Part shown: positions 43,220 through 54,500 of the stretch, piece after piece
Position numbering within the stretch: position 1 is the first letter of the stretch
How the letters are laid out: each line of letters starts with the position of its first letter
Assembly: GCA_944472135.2 (NCBI GenBank)
Contig: OX235270.1
Span: 44,144,352 to 44,208,351 of the forward strand
Length of the DNA stretch: 64,000 nt
Direction of reading: 5' to 3'
Source: Trichobilharzia regenti
Taxonomy: Eukaryota; Platyhelminthes; Trematoda; Strigeidida; Schistosomatidae
Program-made: the position numbers and the translations under genes
The notes under the pieces: model-generated
What the model was told of the DNA's origin: nothing
What the model saw: only the letters and a program-made list of their open reading frames with translations
Database searches by the model: none

Positions 43220-45175
43220 ATGCCTGGGTCAAAGAAGGGACAGAGTGTCTTGGATGCAAACAGGAAAGTAAGTCATGGTGACTTGTCTGTTAATTGTAAC
43301 GATGTGTCTGATGTTAAGCATGACATGGTTGATGTTACTGTTTCGCCGTTCAGGGATAATAGGAACATCAAACTCCCTAAATTTGAACCACGGTGTTTTG
43401 ATGGAAACCCAGCTGATTATTTACAATTTGTAAAGGAGTTTGAGATCATGTTGAGTAGTTTTCTATTAAATGATGAATTGAAGTTAATGTATTTGATGAG
43501 ATATTGCACTGGAGATGCTGCAAGAGCTATACAGTGCTGTAAGTTTATGAAGCCAAAAGAGGGCTACTACGAGGCTATGAGCATATTACGTCAAAGGTTT
43601 GGAAGACCTTCGATGATTGCAGGGAAATTATTCGAGGCTGTTAAGGGTAATGGTGGTCAATTACAGGATGACTCCCAGGCACTCACTGAGTTTTTAGATA
43701 ATTTGCTAATTTACAAGAATGGAATGATTTCGATGAATCGCATGAGTGACCTCAACTCGAGTTTTATACTAGAAGTAATAGCAAGACGCCTACCTACTCG
43801 ACTGCAAAGGAAGTGGGTGAAGATAAGCTCCCGTATGGAGGATGAGGGTATCGAGCCAAAGTTTGATGATATCCTGAAACTGGTAAAAGATAGTGTCAAT
43901 CAATCTATGAGCAAGTTCGCCAGTCTATTACATCTCACCCCTAGAATAGAGCAGTCTGAGAGCAAAATGCAATCATTGATGACGAGTAGGCCTCAGAGAG
44001 GTGGATATCGAGAAGGCTCCATGATGTCTAGTAATGCATATAGACCTAGTGAGTGTAACAGGTTTCGTAGTACATCCTCAACAGATAAGTTACAAGATGC
44101 AAGACAAACACGGTTGTGTTTTACACGTTTGCAAGAGGTGCATACAGAAGTGAACTGTGAACCAGTGAGCAAGTTCAGTGATAAGCTAAATGTAAACTCC
44201 AGGCCTGACTCCGAATTGTGTGACGATAACGGTGCGGTGAAGAAGTCTGTAGTTGCAACTGGTAAGCCATTGTTGAATAGAGTGTCACAGAATAGAGTTA
44301 CTGCTTCAGAGTGCAGTTCTGACTCCACAAGTTTACAAGGTAATACTAGTCAGAGTGAAGATATAAAACCTTTAATGATTTGTGAGGAGGAACCAAAATT
44401 GTCTACTTCTGTTATTAAAGAGTTTGAAAATGATGAACTTGACGGTAAAGTGAATATTCGTGATAATGATCATGATACTTCACAGTTGTCTTTGGTTGAT
44501 CATGATGAGATGAGGGATATGCCTACTACTGCTAAGTTAAATAAAGGTTCTGTACAACTACAACGTGAAGTAGAATTGAACGCAGATGCAGTTCCAGAAG
44601 GTGTGCATACTTGTGAGACAGTCAGTGTAATTGATCAGCGTGTAGCCCACCTATCATCAGATGATAGTGCTAAACCTGAGCTGATAGTAAAAGACAGCAG
44701 TGGTGGTGGTCTTGCAGGTAGACAACTTTCTGAAAGCCGAGCAACAACAGCTTCTGATCCACCGCTAACTTCATCACCTTGTGTCACTCAGTCGTCGTTG
44801 GTGTTGTCATCCACAATGAAATGGACGTCCATGAACTCACGTGCCTTATGCAATGACTATGATAGTATTGGTGCGTTTGAAAAGACGAAAGATATTGCTC
44901 AGTTTAGTGAGAATAAGCCAAGTGTAAACGAGAGAGTAATTGTTAAATTGACTTGCATGAATAAAGGCATTTCTAGTTTCAAGTTACTAATTGAATGCTA
45001 TTATCTTTGGTGTAAATTACTCTGTTTCTACACTTGGTTGATGAGATATGTCGTGTGTTTGTTCGTCATCTATATTCTACGATACAATGACATGGGCGTG
45101 TTGCCGTTCAGATTTGAGGATATAGCTCATAGAAGGAAGTTAGCAAATGAACTCTGCGACGATTTTCCAACCTAG
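43220..45175 (+). CDS. BEL/Pao-type Gag-like protein, unit 2
   Basis: Encodes 651 residues. Residues about 50-180 match the Gag/DUF1759-type domain of BEL/Pao elements: LPKFEPRCFDGNPADYLQF, then LMYLMRYCTGDAARAI, YYEAMSILRQRFGRP and a GKLFEAV block. A zinc-knuckle position follows with the exact CX2CX4HX4C spacing, but Arg replaces the second Cys (C300, R303, H308, C313). Residues about 330-560 are Ser/Asp/Glu-rich and look disordered. Residues about 589-622 are strongly hydrophobic and Cys-rich, like a membrane segment, which is unusual for Gag. Gag proteins coat and package element RNA. There is no pol downstream. The start is the ATG at 43220, because unit 1 has lost the same codon. A strong donor-like GTAAGT lies at 43268. 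Confidence 0.85.
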   Translation: MPGSKKGQSVLDANRKVSHGDLSVNCNDVSDVKHDMVDVTVSPFRDNRNIKLPKFEPRCFDGNPADYLQFVKEFEIMLSSFLLNDELKLMYLMRYCTGDAARAIQCCKFMKPKEGYYEAMSILRQRFGRPSMIAGKLFEAVKGNGGQLQDDSQALTEFLDNLLIYKNGMISMNRMSDLNSSFILEVIARRLPTRLQRKWVKISSRMEDEGIEPKFDDILKLVKDSVNQSMSKFASLLHLTPRIEQSESKMQSLMTSRPQRGGYREGSMMSSNAYRPSECNRFRSTSSTDKLQDARQTRLCFTRLQEVHTEVNCEPVSKFSDKLNVNSRPDSELCDDNGAVKKSVVATGKPLLNRVSQNRVTASECSSDSTSLQGNTSQSEDIKPLMICEEEPKLSTSVIKEFENDELDGKVNIRDNDHDTSQLSLVDHDEMRDMPTTAKLNKGSVQLQREVELNADAVPEGVHTCETVSVIDQRVAHLSSDDSAKPELIVKDSSGGGLAGRQLSESRATTASDPPLTSSPCVTQSSLVLSSTMKWTSMNSRALCNDYDSIGAFEKTKDIAQFSENKPSVNERVIVKLTCMNKGISSFKLLIECYYLWCKLLCFYTWLMRYVVCLFVIYILRYNDMGVLPFRFEDIAHRRKLANELCDDFPT

Positions 45176-45183
45176 AGCGTCAA

Positions 45184-45620
45184 CCTGAGAAGGGTTGTAG
45201 GCGTACTGCTGTAAGTCCTACAGTTCTTCAAAGGGTAGCGCATCAATGAGCAGTCCAATGTGCTTGGTGTGTGATTTTGTACATATGTTCATATTGTATA
45301 TACTGAATTGATATCATCTGTCATCTAGCTGTTGGTAATTCTGTTTGTGTCCGGACGACTTCCACTTGGATCATCAACCTGAGAAGGAATGTAGGCGTAC
45401 TGCTGTAAGTCCTACAGTTCTTCAAGGGTAGTTTGTCATGCCGGAATCCACAACATTTGATGTAGTGATTGTACATATGTTTGTGTTAAATAGTTGTGTG
45501 AGTTCCAATTATCGTAATTGTTGGTTAATCTTGTTTGTGTCCGGACATTCCACAACTTACAATCGTCAACCTGAGAAGGGTTGTAGGCGTACTGGTGTAA
45601 GTCCTGCGATTCTTCAAAGG
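45184..45620 (+). repeat. Three hairpin boxes, unit 2
   Basis: Boxes at 45184-45234, 45378-45427 and 45570-45620, equivalent to those in unit 1. Confidence 0.85.
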
Positions 45621-46096
45621 AATTCCATCAAGACATGATCTGCGAGTTTGTTTGTACTGTTTGTATATACGTGTGGTGTGTCATATCAATTGGTGTTTTT
45701 GGATTCATTGTGTTTACTTGTTGTTTTCGTACCTTGTTGTTATTGCGTAATTTTGTTAAAATTTTCGTCGTGATTACTTCTGAAGTTGTTTCGAGTCTTC
45801 TACATCCGTGAATGAATTGATTGATGTTAAGGACAGCAGATGGGTCGTATACGCCGGGGAGGCTATTGCTGAGAATGAAATGCACACGGAGATAATTGTT
45901 AGCTGCGGTCCGACACGCCGGGGAGAAAGAGTGTAAACGACTGAGGCTCGCATGCGTCACCGCTACTAGAACTGAGGCAGAATGAGTGACAAGCGATTGC
46001 AGTGGTAATTGGTAGTGAGTAGATAAGAGGATGTGCGTAGAGTATCATGAGGTGGTGCTATGGTCACGTTGCATTCTGCAAGAGTCATTCTAGCAA

Positions 46097-46606
46097 GTGG
46101 CGATTGTGTTGCAAGATGTCAAGAGGAGGTCTCTATCTGGAGGCGCAGGTCGTCAGCGATGTGTGAGATTGTGCTGTGGGTATGCTTGTGGTGTGTTGGC
46201 TTTTCTGTTTGTTTTCCATTTCAGCTCTGTCCGTGTGACCCAGGTTCTCGCAATGGCATCCAAGTCAACGTGTATTGGTCGTGAAGGAAAAAAGGGTTGG
46301 ATCCCTTTTTGCCGGGGAGTGTCAATGGAGTTGAAGATTGAACGATCAATTCATGGTTGTTTGCTCAAAATCAACTTCCCCAATTTTCGCGGAGGCATCA
46401 ATACGACAGTCATCGTCTCATCGGTCGCTGTTCAGAAAGAAGTCAGCAGTAAACCATCAGAAGTAATCTTGTGATTTATTATTGTAATATTTGTTCACAG
46501 ACCCTAGTAAAAACATTATTTTTATATGTTGGTGTAACAATAAAGAATCCTCGAGTAGCCAATCGGTCTTTTGGTTTTTCGTCCGTTATTACTAAGCGTT
46601 TCTGAA
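46097..46606 (+). other. Recurrent small frame crossing into the LTR, unit 2/LTR 3
   Basis: Same 125-codon frame as at 42493 (46097-46474), ending inside the 38-nt segment at 46463-46500. Removal of that segment would extend the frame to about 46605. Confidence 0.35.
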
Positions 46607-46679
46607 AAACTGCAAGGAACAGCGTGGGCCCGAGCGTAGCAAGAGCTGGGCATTAACGGTTTATGAGACGTGGCTGACA
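46320..46679 (+). repeat. LTR 3 (360 bp)
   Basis: TGTCA...TGACA; the 38-nt GT...AG segment is at 46463-46500. Nearly identical to LTRs 2 and 4. Confidence 0.93.
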
Positions 46680-46823
46680 GTTTCTGATGGTAGAAACAGA
46701 TTTGGCGGATTCAGACAGTTGGTGAAAGTTTGGATAGTCACCGTTCATCTTTCCTGGTGCCGGTCAAGTCCTCTTTGAACAAGCAATATCTGGAACGTTT
46801 TTGGAATTGGGTCAAGTTCAACA

Positions 46824-48779
46824 ATGCCTGGGTCAAAGAAGGGACAGAGTGTCTTGGATGCAAACAGGAAAGTAAGTCATGGTGACTTGTCTGTTAATTG
46901 TAACGATGTGTCTGATGTTAAGCATGACATGGTTGATGTTACTGTTTCGCCGTTCAGGGATAATAGGAACATCAAACTCCCTAAATTAGAACCACGGTGT
47001 TTTGATGGAAACCCAGCTGATTATTTACAATTTGTAAAGGAGTTTGAGATCATGCTGAATAGTTTTCTATTAAATGATGAATTGAAGTTAATGTATTTGA
47101 TGAGATATTGCACTGGAGATGCTGCAAGAGCTATACAGTGCTGTAAGTTTATGAAGCCAAAAGAGGGCTACTACGAGGCTATGAGCATATTACGTCAAAG
47201 GTTTGGAAGACCTTCGATGATTGCAGGGAAATTATTCGAGGCTGTTAAGGGTAATGGTGGTCAATTACAGGATGACTCCCAGGCACTTACTGAGTTTTTA
47301 GATAATTTGCTAATTTACAAGAATGGAATGATTTCGATGAATCGCATGAGTGACCTCAACTCGAGTTTTATACTAGAAGTAATAGCAAGACGCCTACCTA
47401 CTCGACTGCAAAGGAAGTGGGTGAAGATAAGCTCCCGTATGGAGGATGAGGGTATCGAGCCAAAATTTGATGATATCCTGAAACTAGTAAAAGATAGTGT
47501 CAATCAATCTATGAGCAAGTTCGCCAGTCTATTACATCTCACCCCTAGAATAGAGCAGTCTGAGAGCAAAATGCAATCATTGATGACGAGTAGGCCTCAG
47601 AGAGGTGGATATCGAGAAGGCTCCATGATGTCTAGTAATGCATATAGACCTAGTGAGTGTAACAGGTTTCGTAGTACATCCTCAACAGATAAGTTACAAG
47701 ATGCAAGACAAACACGGTTGTGTTTTACACGTTTGCAAGAGGTGCATACAGAAGTGAACTGTGAACCAGTGAGCAAGTTCAGTGATAAGCTAAATGTAAA
47801 CTCCAGGCCTGACTCCGAATTGTGTGACGATAACGGTGCGGTGAAGAAGTCTGTAGTTGCAACTGGTAAGCCATTGTTGAATAGAGTGTCACAGAATAGA
47901 GTTACTGCTTCAGAGTGCAGTTCTGACTCCACAAGTTTACAAGGTAATACTAGTCAGAGTGAAGGCATAAATCCTTTAATGATTTGTGAGGAGGAACCAA
48001 AATTGTCTACTTCTGTTATTAAAGAGTTTGAAAATGATGAACTTGACGGTAAAGTGAATATTCGTGATAATGATCATGATACTTCACAGTTGTCTTTGGT
48101 TGATCATGATGAAATGAGGGGAATGCCTACTACTGCTAAGTTAAATAAAGGTTCTGTACAACTACAACGTGAAGTAGAATTGAACGCAGATGCAGTTCCA
48201 GAAGGTGTGCATACTTGTGAGACAGTCAGTGTAATTGATCAGCGTGTAGCCCACCTATCATCAGATGATAGTGCTAAACCTGAGTTGATAGTAAAAGACA
48301 GCAGTGGTGGTGGTCTTGCAGGTAGACAACGTTCTGAAAGTCGAGCAACAACAGCTTCTGATCCACCGCTAACTTCATCACCTTGTGTCACTCAGTCGTC
48401 GTTGGTGTTGTCATCCACAATGAAATGGACGTCCATGAACTCACGTGCCTTATGCAATGACTATGATAGTATTGGTGCGTTTGAAAAGACGAAAGATATT
48501 GCTCAGTTTAGTGAGAATAAGCCAAGTGTAAACGAGAGAGTAATTGTTAAATTGACTTGCATGAATAAAGGCATTTCTAGTTTCAAGTTACTAATTGAAT
48601 GCTATTGTCTTTGGTGTAAATTACTCTGTTTCTACACTTGGTTGATGAGATATGTCGTGTGTTTGTTCGTCATCTATATTCTACGATACAATGACATGGG
48701 CGTGTTGCCGTTCAGATTTGAGGATATAGCTCATAGAAGGAAGTTATCAAATGAACTCTGCGACGATTTTCCAACCTAG
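46824..48779 (+). CDS. BEL/Pao-type Gag-like protein, unit 3
   Basis: Encodes 651 residues with the same domain order as the unit 2 protein. I see eight amino-acid differences from unit 2, for example Leu for Phe at codon 55, Asn for Ser in MLNSF, and Cys for Tyr in YCLW. At several of these sites unit 1 agrees with unit 3 (MLNSF, RGMP, RQRSE) and at others with unit 2 (YYLW, KLANE), so the units are mosaics. The mutated knuckle (second Cys to Arg) and the C-terminal hydrophobic segment are kept. Both intact genes have remained open. Confidence 0.85.
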   Translation: MPGSKKGQSVLDANRKVSHGDLSVNCNDVSDVKHDMVDVTVSPFRDNRNIKLPKLEPRCFDGNPADYLQFVKEFEIMLNSFLLNDELKLMYLMRYCTGDAARAIQCCKFMKPKEGYYEAMSILRQRFGRPSMIAGKLFEAVKGNGGQLQDDSQALTEFLDNLLIYKNGMISMNRMSDLNSSFILEVIARRLPTRLQRKWVKISSRMEDEGIEPKFDDILKLVKDSVNQSMSKFASLLHLTPRIEQSESKMQSLMTSRPQRGGYREGSMMSSNAYRPSECNRFRSTSSTDKLQDARQTRLCFTRLQEVHTEVNCEPVSKFSDKLNVNSRPDSELCDDNGAVKKSVVATGKPLLNRVSQNRVTASECSSDSTSLQGNTSQSEGINPLMICEEEPKLSTSVIKEFENDELDGKVNIRDNDHDTSQLSLVDHDEMRGMPTTAKLNKGSVQLQREVELNADAVPEGVHTCETVSVIDQRVAHLSSDDSAKPELIVKDSSGGGLAGRQRSESRATTASDPPLTSSPCVTQSSLVLSSTMKWTSMNSRALCNDYDSIGAFEKTKDIAQFSENKPSVNERVIVKLTCMNKGISSFKLLIECYCLWCKLLCFYTWLMRYVVCLFVIYILRYNDMGVLPFRFEDIAHRRKLSNELCDDFPT

Positions 48780-48787
48780 AGCGTCAA

Positions 48788-49224
48788 CCTGAGAAGGGTT
48801 GTAGGCGTACTGCTGTAAGTCCTACAGTTCTTCAAAGGGTAGCGCATCAATGAGCAGTCCAATGTGCTTGGTGTGTGATTTTGTACATATGTTCATATTG
48901 TATATACTGAATTGATATCATATGTCATCTAGCTGTTGGTAATTCTGTTTGTGTCCGGACGACTTCCACTTGGATCATCAACCTGAGAAGGAATGTAGGC
49001 GTAATGCTGTAAGTCCTTCAGTTCTTCAAGGGTAGTTTGTCATGCCGGAATCCACAACATTTGATGTAGTGATTGTACATATGGTTGTGTTAAATAGTTG
49101 TGTGAGTTCCAATTATCGTAATTGTTGGTTAACCTTGTTTGTGTCCGGACATTCCACAACTTACAATCGTCAACCTGAGAAGGGTTGCAGGCGTACTGGT
49201 GTAAGCCCTGCGATTCTTCAAAGG
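48788..49224 (+). repeat. Three hairpin boxes, unit 3
   Basis: Boxes at 48788-48838, 48982-49031 and 49174-49224. In the third box both sides of the inner stem have changed together (GCAGG with CCTGC, where units 1 and 2 have GTAGG with CCTGC), giving full Watson-Crick pairing. In the second box one arm is disrupted (CCTTC). Confidence 0.85.
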
Positions 49225-49700
49225 AATTACATGGAGACACGATCTGCGAGTTTGTTTGTACTGTTTGTATATACGTGTGGTGTGTCATATCAATTGGTGT
49301 TTTTGGATTCATTGTGTTTACTTGTTGTTTTCGTACCTTGTTGTTATTGCGTAATTTTGTTAAAATTTTCGTCGTGATTACTTCTGAAGTTGTTTCGAGT
49401 CTTCTACATCCGTGAATGAATTGATTGATGTTAGGGACAGCAGATGGGTCGTATACGCCGGGGAGGCTATTGCTGAGAATGAAATGCATACGGAGATAAT
49501 TGCTAGCTGCGTTCCGACACGCCGGGGAGAAAGAGTGTAAACGACTGAGGCTCGCATGCGTCACCGCTACTAGAACTGAGGCAGAATGAGTGACAAGCGA
49601 TTGCAGTGGTAATTGGTAGTGAGTAGATAAAAGGATGTGCGTAGAGTATCATGAGGTGGTGCTATGGTCACGTTGCATTCTGCAAGAGTCATTCTAGCAA

Positions 49701-50210
49701 GTGGCGATTGTGTTGCGAGATGTCAAGAGGGGGTCTCTATCTGGAGGTGCAGGTCGTCAGCGATGTGTGAGATTGTGCTGTGGGTATGCTTGTGGTGTGT
49801 TGGCTTTTCTGTTTGTTTTCCATTTCAGCTCTGTCCGTGTGACCCAGGTTCTCGCAATGGCATCCAAGTCAAAGTGTATTGGTCGTGAAGGAAAAAAGGG
49901 ATGGATCCCTTTTTGCCGGGGAGTGTCAATGGAGTTGAAGATTGAACGATCGATTCATGGTTGTTTGCTTAAAATCAACTTCCCCAATTTTCGCGGAGGC
50001 ATCAATACGACAGTCATCGTCTCATCGGTTGCTGTTCAGAAAGAAGTCAGCAGTAAACCATCAGAAGTAATCTTGTGATTTATTATTGTAATATTTGTTC
50101 ACAGACCCTAGTAAAAACATTATTTTTATATGTTGGTGAAACAATAAAGAATCCTCGAGTAGCCAATCGGTCTTTTGGTTTTTCGTCCGTTATTACTAAG
50201 CGTTTCTGAA
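49701..50210 (+). other. Recurrent small frame crossing into the LTR, unit 3/LTR 4
   Basis: Same 125-codon frame (49701-50078); it would extend if 50067-50104 were removed. Confidence 0.35.
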
Positions 50211-50283
50211 AAACTGCAAGGAACAGCGTGGGCCCGAGCGTAGCAAGAGCTGGGCATTAACGGTTTATGAGACGTGACTGACA
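49924..50283 (+). repeat. LTR 4 (360 bp), right end of the array
   Basis: TGTCA...TGACA, with the 38-nt segment at 50067-50104. Followed directly by the second copy of the 5-bp duplication AGTCT. Confidence 0.93.
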
Positions 50284-50288
50284 AGTCT

Positions 50289-51545
50289 AATACTCTCACC
50301 ATCACGTTAGACCAGATACTAGAGAGAATCATCATGAAAGATATTATGTAAAGGAAGATTTTGGCTTCCGAAGAAAGCTGTCATGCTTGTCAAACCTCAC
50401 GCCCGGAGAAATCTGAGACAACAGAAGGCACACCGACGTTGTCTTCATATACATTGGCAAAGTGACTTATAGGCTGATCTTGCAAATGGAAAGTCTCGGA
50501 ATCAAAGGCGGCTTAATAGACTGGATCGGGGAATTCCTCATAGGTAGGAGATAAAGATTCAAGATCAACTGAAAACTTTACACCTGGGCAACAGTACGTA
50601 GCGGAGTGCAACATGACATTACTTTCAGATCACTCTTGTTTATGCCGTATATTAATGATTTATCTGTGTTTACTGAATCCTGTATGATCCAATACTCAAA
50701 TGACTAAGAAATTCGAAGGAATCTGAAGAGTGACTATGATATGACTACGTTGCAAATAGACCACAACAAATGTTTAGAGTGGTTCGACGAATGAATGCTA
50801 CTGATCAACCTGGCGGAATCCTCAACCATGCGCTCCACGACCCAAGAAGATTAACGCTTCCATCAGTCCAGAATCATTTGGATCTAAGTGTGGTAGTAAG
50901 TCACAACTTAAAATCTGCAGTGAATTGTCACGCGGTGGTAGCACGTAGCTTCAGATCTCCGTAATACAGTGTAGAATTAGGCTGCAAATAAAAAAATAAA
51001 AAATAGAATAAATAAGCAGTTCACACAGCCTTTACAAGAATCACCAGAGACACGTTCACTTCTTTACTCACATCTGTGGTGAGGTCAAGATTGGAAAACC
51101 GTATCCAGACAGCCAGTTCTTGATCTAAAGGGGACTCACACATTCTATATACGGATTAATAGGAAAATTATATGCATGATTCTTTGCATTATTAATTAAT
51201 CACAATAGGAATCACCAAACAGTTTGAATCTTTTCTCTCGGCCATACCGTAGGCAGAGAGGAGACCTGATTGCGATGTTTAAAATCTTAAACAGTGACTA
51301 CAGACACAATATATCCTTTATTTTCCCTCCAACTGGTTGAAACACTTTAGGGGAAATAGCAAGAGAGTTCAAAAGCCAAGGAGAAACCAAATCGCTGTTG
51401 AGCACTGGTTCTCTCACCAAGTCATCAACTACTGAAACGGACTCCTAGGAGAAGTATTACCAGTGCCGTCAACTGAGCGAAATCTGCTTGAAAAGGATTA
51501 ACATAGGCTCCAAGCCTTCTATCCCTAACTAACGAATATGAAATA
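50289..51545 (+). pseudogene. CR1-like non-LTR retrotransposon, decayed, interrupted by the LTR array
   Basis: RT blocks appear in broken frames: QILERIIMKDIM (about 50313-50350), MESLGIKGGLIDWIGEFLIGRR (about 50488-50550), VRSGVQHDITFRSLLFMPYINDL (about 50590-50665) and a DHNKCLEWF block (about 50760). A typical late block RRGDLIAMFKILNSDYRHN lies at about 51255-51305. Many stops are present. With the array and one AGTCT removed, a YRPVTLT-type block is spread across the junction, so the left part is at about 39060-39150. Confidence 0.75.
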
Positions 51546-54500
51546 TTTAATTTATTGAACATTTGGTTTCGGTCTTAATTCAATGTGTGCGTTACTTTAG
51601 TTACTTCAGGGATTACCGCTAATGTAAGTGTTTTATATAAACTCGAATTGCCTGATAAATAATGACATGAAAGAATTAAAAAAGGGTGTTTTTACTTAGT
51701 TCTTGGAGGTAGAGCTATTTTTGTGTAGTCCCAAGAAATGTTCCAGGGGGAATTTGAGGGAGAGTTTTGCATGTCCTAAAAATGTACCATTCATTTCTCA
51801 TTTGCATTGTCTCAAAATTTTTATTCAGCCTTTTAGGGTTAGGGTTCAAGTTAGTATTACGGTCAGAGTTTGGATTAACTTCAGAGTGACCATTTTCTTA
51901 CCGCGTAAAGCCTTATCCTATTTCTAATCCTTTGCTTAAGTCAACTTCCCATTGATTGATTCGATCGGAATTTTCGACCTGTGTGCCAATTTTGGATCCT
52001 AAAAACGACAGCTTCGACGATTGATGCCTGAGGATTAGCATATTGTTTTTCTATCATATACGATATAGTTTTCTTCACATATGAAGTAACTCGTTAACTA
52101 TCGTCCGTTGCAAACAGTCACTTCGTATTCTATACAATCAACACCAAATACGTTCAAGTTTTAAGAAGTCACTAATATACTTTTTATTAACTTGAACTTA
52201 TGTTGGGAAATAAGAAGAGGTCAATTCATTTATAACGTGTATTAAGGTGTGTGGAAGTTATTTCGCGACAAGGGTTGCCAAAAAATGTTTGTTTGAGTTA
52301 TTTGAAATAATAATGTGAACTGTAACGAAATATTTGCGTGTATTATCATACTTGAACACCAACCAACATTGTAGATTGTTACTTCTAAAAAAATTCGTGG
52401 AGTGTAAATCTTATGAAAAGGTGTAGAATTAATCAGACTAGTAAGCATTAAAAAAAGTAAGTAACAACGTGAGAATTTTGATAACATTATCTAGATAAGT
52501 TAAAAGTGACAAGTGAGACAACAGTGGACATCGTGCGAGTTGGAAATAGTAATAACAAGCGAAGTAATAAGGGATAGATTTACACATCGTATAAACAAAA
52601 CGAGGAATAAGTGGGATAGGTTGAAACAGGGACTGTCATAATTTAATATAGACGGATTAGGACCATGAAATGTTTAATAAATTACGTAACCTATTCTATT
52701 GTGATTCAAATAACGCATATATATATATATATATATATAATTTTACAGCTTGATAATAAATTCGTTGGAAACTATCTTCTGTGAAAACGAATCGTCACTA
52801 TTACATTTTTTTTAGCAATTTTAGTTTACGATTATTGGTTTTTGCAATGTTCCTCAAGCATGTTTTAGTAAGCATCAGATGTAAACCTGCCAAAGGAATG
52901 GTAACTGTAAGGAAATAATTTTAACGCAAAATTATTATCATGTACCTATCTCAGATTTTTTTCACTGTTATACGACAAAGTATCAGCGAGTTTTCTACCT
53001 GTGCTGATAATGGTAGCTAAATTAAGATTTGACCGAAAGGAATTGTGACAGGCTATACTAAAGCAAATCAATCCATGACGTAATCTGTCATCTAAATGTA
53101 CATTTTCAAGTATTGACTGATTGCCTACTGTCCTCGAAAAATTAAGAATCAGTGGTGTTTTTGTTGCCATGAATCGAATGTTTTTGGAATGGTTTTTCAT
53201 TCCTTATTATCTGACATGTTTTGGAAGGGCTCGTTGATCTTCATTTAATCTCCCTGTCCATTTTCGTTCATTGTCTTCAATATTGTAAACTTTCCGTAGT
53301 AGCGCTGTCGTCTTCACTAGATGAGGTCACTGTCTTCACGCCTAATTTTCCTTCTTTTCCAAATTTAATTCTTGGCTGCTAAACTAGGTGCCTGGGCGTC
53401 GAATTTTGACGTCTCTTGTGGCGGCCGACCACTCCCCTATTTAACTATAAACTCACAATACTGACTAATTAACGTGTCGAAATGTGTTACAAGGAAACAT
53501 TATTTTGCATTGCTTGATGTTTAAGAGCCTGCAGATCCAGCTACGCATTATTTCTATAATATGAGACGTAAATAGTTGGACCCCTAGGATTATTAGGGGT
53601 AACAGCAGTCCTAATAACTGTAACAAGCAACTAGGAGAAATATTACGATAAGTTGGGTTTTTGAGAAGAAATTCTAGTGAGGAAATCGCCTGTAGTACTT
53701 ATTCAACCAGTAAGTTGTTTTTGGCCTTTCTGGTTTTTCTAACTATTGGATTACTTGACAAAAAAGTGTGCTAATGAAAACTGTTTACTTTTAAATTTAT
53801 TTTTCATTCCTACCGGCATCTTCGTTACGAGCACATATATATATATATATTTATGTATATATGTATATACATATATTATAGACATGACATATTGAAGTGA
53901 CATCCATAGGGAATCTGCATGAACCAACCGGCTAACAAAATTTTATCTCGGCATTCGCATAAGCTGGGAGGGACTTCTTATGGTTCTATTTTTTCATTTC
54001 ATTTCAAAAAACTACATCACTGATTTTTTAAACGAACTTTGGTTTCTAAAAACATTCCTGGTTAGAATATATACCAAGAGAACAACAAAACTAAAACCAC
54101 AAATGAGAGACATCCACTTCACGTAAACATGGAGTACAAGAAGAACTTTGTAGCAGATATCCCCTGAAGAATTCTTAATTTTTAAAGAAAATTTGCAGCG
54201 ACCTACCCCCTACCGATTGCATCTCTTTTGCAGCTACGTATATAAGTTGTTCTTCAAAAAAAGATAGAAAACTTTGCGCAGCTTGGTTTCCGAGGTGCAG
54301 CACTGTTTCTACAAGTAGCACTAAAGTCGAGCACCTCATGGAAACTTTTTATATAATCTTAACAGACTCACTATTTAAAATCACAAAGGGAAAGGAAATC
54401 TGCCTGAGAAAGTTTGCTTCGAAGTCCTTTACACTGCAGGCTCCTTTGCATGCAGGAGATAGAATTATGTTCACTTCATGTTCTTTCAACCTATATATTT

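Larger units (their letters stand above)
39151..50283 (+). mobile_element. Tandem BEL/Pao-type gag-only LTR element array (LTR-gag-LTR-gag-LTR-gag-LTR)
   Basis: Four LTRs alternate with three gag-bearing internal regions. The period is 3604 bases between units 2 and 3 (3603 between units 1 and 2). LTR ends are TGTCA...TGACA. The whole array, not each unit, is flanked by the 5-bp direct repeat AGTCT (39146-39150 and 50284-50288). This shows that the outer ends belong to one insertion. Each internal region is about 3.24 kb: a leader, a 651-codon gag, then about 1.14 kb of non-coding sequence. No protease, reverse transcriptase, RNase H or integrase frame is present, so the element depends on another element for copying. 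The array most likely grew by unequal recombination between LTRs. Confidence 0.92.

Noticed and set aside
39146..50288. CRISPR-like or satellite array
   Set aside because: The repeats are explained fully by LTRs, gag units and the hairpin boxes; TGTCA/TGACA ends and the target duplication show a retrotransposon.
51825..51846. TTAGGGTTAGGG, two telomere-type units
   Set aside because: Only two units, without further repeats nearby; chance or a GGTTAG-rich stretch is enough to explain it.
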